From assembly GCA_002825465.1 (NCBI GenBank), contig PJER01000075.1, positions 1-9,822 on the forward strand: a stretch of DNA of 9,822 nucleotides, written 5' to 3'. The stretch comes from Candidatus Thorarchaeota archaeon MP8T_1 (GTDB lineage: Archaea > Asgardarchaeota > Thorarchaeia > Thorarchaeales > Thorarchaeaceae). Made by a program: the position numbers and the translations under genes. The notes beneath the pieces were generated by a model that saw nothing but the letters and a program-made list of their open reading frames with translations, did no database searches and was not told where the DNA came from. Below, one piece after another: positions 1 to 5,081 of this stretch (the stretch's first letter is position 1; every line of letters starts with the position of its first letter).

Positions 1-782
1 GACTTTTCAGCATTATAATGCCAGAGAGTCTTGGCAAGAACCCATTTGAATTTGAGCTTGCGATATCGCCGCAATACTGCAAGAGATTGTTTCCTAAGAG
101 TATCTGAGGATGCCAAAGGATTCTTACTTAACTCACGAATTCGGTGAAGTTTAGATTCAATTGACAAAAGATCCCTATTTAGAGTACTTTCAATTGCCTC
201 TCTGATGTGTACCGAATCTTTGGATTCAGCTAATCGAAGTCGCGACCACCGCATAGATAGCGCACCTATGGATTTCAGCTGGTTATTGAATTCCTTGGAA
301 TCGAGTAATGAGTGCCCTTTTTCATAATCAAGAATTTTCCTGCGTTCTCTAGCTCTTAATACAGGGAACAGAAGAACACCAGGTCTAATACGAATACCCA
401 TAGACCTTCGCAGAAGTCGTTCGACACGCTTTTTCTGTCCGGGAGTGGGATTATTGAAGCGATAGGAAACTATCGAGTAGGTTCGGTCTGCGTATGGGTC
501 CTCAAGCCGGGCTTTAATGCCGGGAATCTCACGAGTTCGGATGAATGATAATGTGGGTAACGAGTGTAAGAGCTCAGCGTAAGCGCTCCCGTTCGAGCCA
601 GCAATAAAGATGCCTTTTCCTACGCGTACTAGATCATCATCTTGCCGCAGTTTCTTTGAAATCCCTTTGATACCTTCTTTAGTCCCAAGAAGAATAACTA
701 ATTTAGATGTGCCCTTCAAATCAATCTGAGCAAGATTGATACTCTCCGTATTCACCTCGTTCACGATGATTAAACCATCCAT
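1..782 (-). CDS. Unrecognised basic protein, 5' part only (runs off left edge)
   Basis: The minus strand is open from an ATG at 782-780 to the window edge, giving 260 codons with no stop. An in-frame TGA lies about 12 codons upstream, and this ATG is the first Met after it. I do not recognise the protein. Residues about 25-90 contain hydrophobic strands (KLVILLGTKEG, LVRVGKGIFIAG). Residues about 100-145 read strand, basic helix, strand (TYSIVSYRF, then KKRVERLLRR, then RPGVLLFPV), which superficially resembles a ferredoxin-like fold as in Cas2/PaaX-type domains. This is only a visual likeness. The rest is Arg/Lys-rich helix (KLHRIRELSK, RRYRKLKFKW), compatible with nucleic-acid binding. No Shine-Dalgarno is seen; a TATA-like box 27 bases upstream suggests a leaderless message. 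The C-terminus is outside the window. Confidence 0.7.
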   Translation of the reverse strand, partial: MDGLIIVNEVNTESINLAQIDLKGTSKLVILLGTKEGIKGISKKLRQDDDLVRVGKGIFIAGSNGSAYAELLHSLPTLSFIRTREIPGIKARLEDPYADRTYSIVSYRFNNPTPGQKKRVERLLRRSMGIRIRPGVLLFPVLRARERRKILDYEKGHSLLDSKEFNNQLKSIGALSMRWSRLRLAESKDSVHIREAIESTLNRDLLSIESKLHRIRELSKNPLASSDTLRKQSLAVLRRYRKLKFKWVLAKTLWHYNAEK

Positions 783-802
783 AATTAGAGTTTGATTCTT
801 GA

Positions 803-813
803 CTTGATATACT
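803..813 (-). promoter_or_regulatory. TATA-like box for the leaderless minus-strand gene
   Basis: Read on the minus strand this is GTATATCAAG, centred about 27 bases upstream of the ATG at 782. That is the usual archaeal distance from TATA box to transcription start, so transcription would begin at or next to the start codon. The absence of a Shine-Dalgarno fits this. Confidence 0.5.
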
Positions 814-968
814 CACATGAAAACCAGAGTGACACACATGTGCGATAGCTATAACCGTTAAAATCTTTATTGTGACAATTAAATCATCTTAGCCTTCATA
901 AAAGAGGTTGATAGAACTTCTTCTAATCTTTAATATCAATATATACCTTAATTTTTTGAATTAAACCC

Positions 969-974
969 TATAAA
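969..974 (+). promoter_or_regulatory. Possible TATA box for the acidic microgene
   Basis: TATAAA lies in the AT-rich 783-1038 spacer. A start about 25 bases downstream would give a 5' leader of about 40 bases before the ATG at 1039. Other AT-rich candidates (ATATATA near 940, ATATTTTA near 995) are also possible. An 8-bp inverted repeat, AATATCAA at 932-939 and TTGATATT at 976-983, brackets this box and could be an operator or chance in AT-rich DNA. Confidence 0.3.
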
Positions 975-1027
975 CTTGATATTGGATGTTAGACATATTT
1001 TACATTTGATTTGACTTCGCTTGCCGA

Positions 1028-1034
1028 GAGGTGA
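1028..1034 (+). promoter_or_regulatory. Strong Shine-Dalgarno of the acidic microgene
   Basis: GAGGTGA is a perfect seven-base match to the archaeal 16S anti-Shine-Dalgarno and ends four bases before the ATG at 1039. It is the main reason to accept a 27-codon ORF as a gene. Confidence 0.7.
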
Positions 1035-1038
1035 AAAA

Positions 1039-1122
1039 ATGGTCTTCGATGATGAAGATACCTGGGACGATGATGACGAAGATTGGGAAGATGATGATGA
1101 CTGGGACGACGACGATTTCTAG
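1039..1122 (+). CDS. Hyperacidic Asp/Trp microprotein, 27 residues
   Basis: This ORF is too short for standard gene calling. It reads ATG to TAG with a perfect GAGGTGA site upstream. Of 27 residues, 16 are Asp, 3 Glu, 3 Trp and 2 Phe; there is no Lys, Arg or His, so the net charge is about -19. Trp at residues 9, 16 and 22 each precede an Asp4 block (WDDDD, WEDDDD, WDDDD), and the chain ends in Phe. Asp codons are mixed (10 GAT, 6 GAC), which argues against a simple trinucleotide expansion and for selection on the protein. I know no family that matches. Acidic tails in other proteins bind basic partners, metals or histone-like proteins, and the next gene encodes a Lys-rich microprotein. Any role as a charge partner, DNA mimic or metal buffer is inference. 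Confidence 0.65.
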   Translation: MVFDDEDTWDDDDEDWEDDDDWDDDDF

Positions 1123-1207
1123 TACTAGTCTGATTCAGTTCTCATGAATCTACCATCTGTCTGTTTTAATCACCTGACTAAAAATCAGATTGTAAGCAAT
1201 ACCACTT

Positions 1208-1212
1208 AGGTG
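1208..1212 (+). promoter_or_regulatory. Shine-Dalgarno of the Lys-rich microgene
   Basis: AGGTG lies seven bases before the ATG at 1220, which is good archaeal spacing. It supports translation of the 31-codon ORF. Confidence 0.6.
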
Positions 1213-1219
1213 TTAACTG

Positions 1220-1315
1220 ATGGGTAGTAAAAAACCAACAACAAAGAAGCCGCCTGCAAAGAAAGCAGGCGCAAAGAAAGAAGCGAAAGCTAGTGGAAAA
1301 CCAAAGAAAAAGTAA
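1220..1315 (+). CDS. Lysine-rich microprotein with KK pentad repeat, 31 residues
   Basis: This ORF runs ATG to TAA with a well-placed AGGTG site. Of 31 residues, 13 are Lys and one is Glu, giving a net charge near +12; the rest are mostly Ala, Pro, Gly, Thr and Ser. Lys-Lys pairs occur at residues 4-5, 9-10, 14-15 and 19-20, an exact five-residue period (KKPTT, KKPPA, KKAGA, KKEAK), and the end is KPKKK. The composition is that of disordered histone-H1-like tails and bacterial H1-like proteins, which bind nucleic acid, but there is no folded domain. It lies 97 bases after the acidic microgene on the same strand, so the two may share a transcript; a separate TATA-like ACTAAAAATC near 1177 is also possible. 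A 7-bp hairpin sits inside the coding sequence, so a structural-RNA role cannot be excluded. Chromatin or RNA binding, or pairing with the acidic peptide, is inference. Confidence 0.6.
   Translation: MGSKKPTTKKPPAKKAGAKKEAKASGKPKKK
1251..1271 (+). other. Perfect 7-bp stem-loop inside the Lys-rich microgene
   Basis: CGCCTGC (1251-1257) pairs with GCAGGCG (1265-1271) around the loop AAAGAAA. It is a GC-rich stem in an otherwise A-rich coding stretch. It may slow ribosomes, protect mRNA, or follow from the Pro-Ala / Ala-Gly codons. Confidence 0.5.
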
Positions 1316-1330
1316 CATCAATATGACAAA

Positions 1331-1379
1331 GGTGAGTTTCTCCGCGATCACTTGAATTCTGAAAACGGAGGGACTCACC
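1331..1379 (+). other. 14-bp stem-loop after the microgenes (3' UTR structure or small RNA)
   Basis: Arm 1331-1344 (GGTGAGTTTCTCCG) pairs at all 14 positions with arm 1366-1379 (CGGAGGGACTCACC) around a 21-base loop. Two pairs are U-G wobbles only if the RNA is made from the plus strand; the minus-strand RNA would have two C-A mismatches. This points to a plus-strand transcript. The stem starts 16 bases after the Lys-rich stop and is followed by a pyrimidine-rich stretch (tctttctttt). It could be a terminator, a 3' stabiliser or part of a small RNA. The 3' arm contains GGAGG but no start codon follows closely. Confidence 0.55.
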
Positions 1380-1503
1380 AGTCATCTTTCTTTTGCAGTT
1401 CTTTATCGTCCACTTCGTATTGCAGTATCCAATTTTGATTGCACGATGAATTTGCATAATGCTAAAATGGAAGCATGCTGGCGTGAGTGTAATCGTGATT
1501 TGA

Positions 1504-1839
1504 ATGACAACAAAGCAATATCCTGACTATATCAAGAACCTTGCAAAGGCGATAATCCCATTTCCTGGAGTGCAGGGATGGGTCGCTCAAGGTGAGAGGT
1601 TCCAGTTGGTTTTCTTCGAGATAGAAGCTGGTGGCGAAGTTTCACCACACAGTCATGGTGAACAATATGGCTATGTGTTTGAAGGTGAAATGGTTCTCAC
1701 CATAGGAGAAGAAACGCGAACCTATAGAACTGGAGATTCGTATCATATTCCTGATGGAGTAATTCACCATGCGAAGTTCAAAACATTCGTTCGCGTGATG
1801 GATTTCTTCTTAGAGGCAGACAGGTATAAGACAGAGTAG
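1504..1839 (+). CDS. Single-domain cupin protein
   Basis: This 111-residue protein is one small beta-barrel cupin. Motif 1 is around residues 44-62, with metal-ligand candidates His49, His51 and Glu53 in PHSHGEQYGYVFEGE. Motif 2 is at residues 77-89 (GDSYHIPDGVIHH), with His88 as the fourth ligand. The full ligand set suggests it binds a divalent metal such as Fe, Mn, Ni or Zn. Such mono-cupins act as small oxygenases, isomerases or sensors, and the sequence does not reveal the substrate. An in-frame TGA directly before the ATG fixes the earliest possible start; GTGAT at 1495-1499 is a short, close Shine-Dalgarno. The protein is cytosolic, with no signal peptide. The MFS exporter begins 73 bases downstream on the same strand, so the two may be co-transcribed and handle a common small molecule (inference). 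Confidence 0.88.
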   Translation: MTTKQYPDYIKNLAKAIIPFPGVQGWVAQGERFQLVFFEIEAGGEVSPHSHGEQYGYVFEGEMVLTIGEETRTYRTGDSYHIPDGVIHHAKFKTFVRVMDFFLEADRYKTE

Positions 1840-1912
1840 GTTTATGTCACGCACCATTTCAAGACAATCGGACAAAGGCATTGCGTAGAATATCAACAAG
1901 AAGGCTGGGATT

Positions 1913-3229
1913 GTGGACATAGAAAAAGAAGTGCAATCTACACAGGACAGCATTTCAGGTTCCTTAAAACATAGTCAACTCATCACAGTTCTTAATCTGG
2001 CTGCAGTCACTTTTCTTGTACTTTTAGGACTAAGCATGGTTTCGCCTATTCTTCCAGGTTATGCAGAGAGCTTTCAGGTATCGTATACGCTTGTAGGATT
2101 TGTGATTTCCTCTTTTGCACTCACTAGGGTGGTCCTAGATATCCCAGCAGGTCTTCTATCGAGGAAATATGACAAAAAGATGATTATGATACTAGGTCTG
2201 ACATTAATTGTCGTTTCGTCAATCATGGCAGGACTTGCCCCAACCTATATTGTCCTAGTAATTGCCAGGATGATTGAAGGCGCAGGATCTGCATTATATG
2301 TTACCTCAGCCACCGTCTTTCTAGCTCAGATATCTGGAAAGGAGAAACGTGGGCAGTGGATGAGTCTTTACTCGGGAATGCTTCTTCTAGGAAGCATTTT
2401 TGGACCCACATTTGGCGGTGTCATTGCTTCATCTTTTGATATACGTGCTCCATTCTTCGCCTATGCCATAGTAGCTGGATTAGGTGTTATTCCGACTCTA
2501 ACGCTTCCAAAGTTACAGAATTCCGAACATACCTCTGGAGCTGATGAACGAAAATCCACCCTGCATGATATGTGGCAAGTGCTCACATACCCTTCATTTA
2601 TTCTCGCAACCTTCGCAACCTTTTCCCTGTTTTTCATCAGGACTGGAGTAAGAAGCACACTTGTCCCTCTATTTGCAGCAAATAATTTGGGATTAGATCC
2701 TAGTTTTATCGGAGGGATTCTTACTGTAGCTGGAATTACAACTGCTGCGACCATGGTGCCGATGGGAAGCATCTCAGATAGAATCGGGAGAAGGAATCCT
2801 CTGGCATTATGCCTACTACTTTCTGCACTAATTTCAATTTGGATTCCCTATTCTAGCAATCTGCTTGATTTGACTATCAACATGGCGATTTATGGAGCGA
2901 TTATCGGACTATCAGGACCTATTGCTGCGTTTGTAACAGATGTGTCTCCACAAGACAAGCTTGAGGTCTCTATGGGACTCTATCGAATGATAAGTGACTT
3001 GGGATTCATCGCAGGACCGTTGTTCCTGGGTTACTTAGCTGATATAACAGCAACTCCTGTTCCTGGAGAAACTCATTCAGGACTCATCAGCGGGATACCT
3101 TTCATAGCAGCAGCAATACTCTTAGTGACAGCTGGTCTGACTCTTCTGACAGCCTATGATCCAATAAGAGGAAGGAACGCACAGAAGAAAATCAGTACAC
3201 CGGCACCGGAAGATGCTTCATTCCAATAA
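1913..3229 (+). CDS. MFS exporter, DHA1-like drug:H+ antiporter type
   Basis: This 438-residue protein has about 12 hydrophobic segments, the usual size for this family. TM1 is near residues 26-47 and TM12 near 393-415, with a longer polar loop at about 200-225 between the halves. Motif A is present in both halves (GLLSRKYDKKM at 80-90; GSISDRIGRRNPL at 285-297). Motif B is seen as RMIEGAGSA at 119-127. The antiporter motif C, with GPTFGG at 164-169, marks proton-coupled exporters. It probably moves a small organic compound out of the cell using the proton gradient; the substrate is unknown. The start is GTG, the first start codon after an in-frame TAG at 1886, with AAGG eight bases upstream; the next Met (residue 42) would cut TM1. 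Its partner upstream is the cupin. A T5 run at 3288-3292, inside the end of the convergent gene, may end the transcript. Confidence 0.92.
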   Translation: MDIEKEVQSTQDSISGSLKHSQLITVLNLAAVTFLVLLGLSMVSPILPGYAESFQVSYTLVGFVISSFALTRVVLDIPAGLLSRKYDKKMIMILGLTLIVVSSIMAGLAPTYIVLVIARMIEGAGSALYVTSATVFLAQISGKEKRGQWMSLYSGMLLLGSIFGPTFGGVIASSFDIRAPFFAYAIVAGLGVIPTLTLPKLQNSEHTSGADERKSTLHDMWQVLTYPSFILATFATFSLFFIRTGVRSTLVPLFAANNLGLDPSFIGGILTVAGITTAATMVPMGSISDRIGRRNPLALCLLLSALISIWIPYSSNLLDLTINMAIYGAIIGLSGPIAAFVTDVSPQDKLEVSMGLYRMISDLGFIAGPLFLGYLADITATPVPGETHSGLISGIPFIAAAILLVTAGLTLLTAYDPIRGRNAQKKISTPAPEDASFQ

Positions 3230-3281
3230 TCTAATGGAGTTTAAGGAATATCCAATAATAGATTCAAGACAGCAGTGAGTT

Positions 3282-3503
3282 CTATCGTTTTTGGGCATCA
3301 GTGTACAAGAGAACCAAAGCCAGAATAAACAAGATTATTCCAGTCATCCAATGGTGATACTGAAATCCAAAAGGCGCAATATGGAACTCACTCAAATCCG
3401 GAAGAATGTGTCCTATTGGTAATCCAAACATCCATAATTCATCTACAAGAAACACGACTCCAATGAGGATGAGAATGATTGCAAGAGCCTTGCGTTTTGG
3501 CAT
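3282..3503 (-). CDS. Small two-helix membrane protein, unknown function
   Basis: This 73-residue protein has two hydrophobic helices, about residues 6-22 and 52-68. Basic ends (PKRK at the start, QKR at the end) suggest both termini are cytoplasmic. The loop between them (about 23-51) holds several His and aromatic residues, including HIAPFGFQYHH. I do not recognise a family. It starts 30 bases after the stop of the TrmB-MEDS regulator on the same strand, so the two likely form an operon. AAGGAG at 3518-3523 is the only Shine-Dalgarno candidate and sits 14 bases from the ATG, longer than ideal. It is convergent with the MFS gene. It may be a membrane partner of the regulator or just a co-transcribed hypothetical gene. 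Confidence 0.7.
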   Translation of the reverse strand: MPKRKALAIILILIGVVFLVDELWMFGLPIGHILPDLSEFHIAPFGFQYHHWMTGIILFILALVLLYTDAQKR

Positions 3504-3533
3504 CGTTATTCTTACCGCTCCTTGCGGGTCATC

Positions 3534-4958
3534 TCATGTTCTAGTTCCCTTTATGCCTCCTTTTTCCTCTGATAGCAGTGTAGTATGATATCCGAGTAAT
3601 CGAGCATAGAGCTGCAAGGGATATTTTGTACTAAGTATGGCTTGTTCATCGTAAGCACACTTGATTTCCATTTGACCCTCTAACATACCATGAATCTGTT
3701 TTTCATACTCCTCGAGCTCTTCAATCATATTGTTGTCGAAAAAGAATTGCATATCAGTTGTGGCGGCGAGACCCTTGAAATTATGATCCTGTACCTCAAA
3801 ATAAAGTTCATCCCACACATCGACTGCTTTCTCTATGCTAAAACTCCCATCATCAAGAAGCCACTTATGCCATTCCAAGACTCGAAGATTGTCATCTGAA
3901 TCAATCAATTTACGATCAAAACCAAACTTGTACATTTCCTCTTTCACGTCTTCTATACAGTCTTCTGAACAGACATAGAGAACCATGTAGCCAGCATCAT
4001 AATGATTTTTCAAAAAGGTAAACAAAACCTTATGTTTGACTTCTAAGGACTGATAGAGGAAAAGCCTATGAACACGGGATGTTCCCCCTTCTGCCCCATC
4101 TTGGGGCGAAATGGACAATGTTATTCCATCGATAGTCTTCCAATGAACTGACTCGTGCCAATGGTCCTCGAAATTTCTACACGTCAGTGTTACTAGACTA
4201 TCATTATTTGTCCATAGACAATTCGATAAGGGAAGGTGATTGACACCAGAAGTAATGAGTAGGGTCTGAGATTGGTCAGCAACAAGATAAAATGCTGTAG
4301 GATTTAATAGGTACTTCATTGGCATTTCAATTTCACTGGGAAAACGCCTATGAAGTATTTTGGGAATCCTATCACGACCTGCTGATGGCTCGCTGATTAT
4401 TCTAATCTTGATTCCACGTTCAACAGCATTTTGAAGAACCTCGCCCTGTGTCGATAATAACCATATCAAGTCGGCTCGAGAGAATAGAATGTCCAGTTGT
4501 TGCGTGGACTTGCTTATCATATCATATATTATTGTCCTGACCGATTCTTTCTCTTGGATTAGTGAAAAATCAGACACAAATTCTTCATCAGAAGGGATTT
4601 CTACAGCGTGATGACCTAGATATTGTAGTAGCTCCTGAGATTTGCTAGAGAGGTCTGCAATGCGGTCTTTGGCTCGTTCTTTCTCAAGCTGCACTAGCAA
4701 TGAGATTGATGCTTGCGGGTTGGGAGTTCTCAGTCGGATTGGTTTTCCAAGAAGACGTTCAATTAATCCGATTTTTTCAAGTTCTGGAAGCAGACGATAG
4801 ACTTCTTCTCTCCGGACTTCAGAAGCCTCAGCCACTTCGGAAACAGTCGGAGTTCCCAAACGTGTCGTAGCAATGAACACTTTTGCTTGATTCTCTGTAA
4901 GTCCGAACTCTGACAGAATGTCAAAATTGATGCTGTCCTTATTAGGCAAAAAGACCAC
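3534..4958 (-). CDS. TrmB-family regulator with C-terminal MEDS sensor domain
   Basis: This 474-residue protein combines three regions. Residues about 13-78 form a TrmB-type winged helix (SEFGLTENQAKVF, then EASEVRREEVYRLLPELEKIGLIE), followed by a coiled coil at about 87-113. Residues about 132-275 look like the PLD-like effector domain of TrmB proteins (STQQLDILFSRADLIWLL, ERGIKIRIISEP, FYLVADQSQTLLITSG). Residues about 296-460 resemble a MEDS domain of the methanogen/DcmR sensory type: HRLFLYQSLEVKHKVLFTFL, YMVLYVCSED, and the EELEEYEKQIHGMLEG helix followed by KCAYDEQ. MEDS is proposed to sense small hydrocarbon derivatives; the ligand here is unknown. Typical TrmB proteins are about 250-350 residues, so the fusion explains the length. 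The start is GTG with no clear Shine-Dalgarno. It is divergent from the H+-ATPase gene across a palindrome, so it probably regulates itself and the pump (inference). Confidence 0.85.
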   Translation of the reverse strand: MVFLPNKDSINFDILSEFGLTENQAKVFIATTRLGTPTVSEVAEASEVRREEVYRLLPELEKIGLIERLLGKPIRLRTPNPQASISLLVQLEKERAKDRIADLSSKSQELLQYLGHHAVEIPSDEEFVSDFSLIQEKESVRTIIYDMISKSTQQLDILFSRADLIWLLSTQGEVLQNAVERGIKIRIISEPSAGRDRIPKILHRRFPSEIEMPMKYLLNPTAFYLVADQSQTLLITSGVNHLPLSNCLWTNNDSLVTLTCRNFEDHWHESVHWKTIDGITLSISPQDGAEGGTSRVHRLFLYQSLEVKHKVLFTFLKNHYDAGYMVLYVCSEDCIEDVKEEMYKFGFDRKLIDSDDNLRVLEWHKWLLDDGSFSIEKAVDVWDELYFEVQDHNFKGLAATTDMQFFFDNNMIEELEEYEKQIHGMLEGQMEIKCAYDEQAILSTKYPLQLYARLLGYHTTLLSEEKGGIKGTRT

Positions 4959-4986
4959 CTGCGTAGCAAATTGTGATACTGTTACT

Positions 4987-4998
4987 GTGTAGCTACAC
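4987..4998. promoter_or_regulatory. 12-bp palindrome, candidate operator
   Basis: GTGTAGCTACAC is a perfect palindrome in the 123-base spacer between the divergent regulator and H+-ATPase starts. It sits directly upstream of the AT-rich promoter element of the ATPase and near the expected transcription start of the regulator if that element serves both strands. It is a natural binding site for a dimeric winged-helix regulator such as the TrmB protein. Binding is inferred. Confidence 0.5.
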
Positions 4999-5008
4999 TC
5001 ACACCTTC

Positions 5009-5019
5009 TTAATAATAAT
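5009..5019 (+). promoter_or_regulatory. AT-rich TATA-like element of the H+-ATPase promoter
   Basis: TTAATAATAAT is the most AT-rich stretch in the divergent spacer. Initiation about 25 bases downstream would leave a leader of about 40 bases before the ATG at 5082. The same element read in reverse could serve the regulator gene, with its start falling over the palindrome. Confidence 0.4.
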
Positions 5020-5081
5020 CCCTTAGTCCTGCTATACGTAGAAGGCTAAATTCGCTCAACGAAGATTACGAGGCTGATTAT

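Noticed and set aside
948..964. TTAATT-TTTTG-AATTAA inverted repeat as a terminator or operator
   Set aside because: A six-bp A/T-only stem in very AT-rich DNA is expected by chance.
1129..1189. TCTGATT / AATCAGA inverted repeat between the two microgenes
   Set aside because: Seven pairs across a 47-base spacer is too weak to call a structure.
1178..1378. 66-codon minus-strand ORF rich in Phe, Leu and Cys
   Set aside because: It is antisense to the Lys-rich microgene (AAG/AAA reads as Leu/Phe) and starts within the stem-loop. The plus-strand ORF has a better ribosome-binding site.
2461..2772. 103-codon minus-strand ORF inside the MFS gene
   Set aside because: It is antisense to transmembrane segments and is a shadow of the real reading frame.
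3406..3588. 60-codon plus-strand ORF over the two-helix protein and regulator end
   Set aside because: It overlaps two minus-strand genes, has no ribosome-binding site, and its composition is unremarkable.
4763..4969. 68-codon minus-strand ORF overlapping the start of the TrmB regulator in another frame
   Set aside because: The other frame encodes a clear TrmB winged helix.
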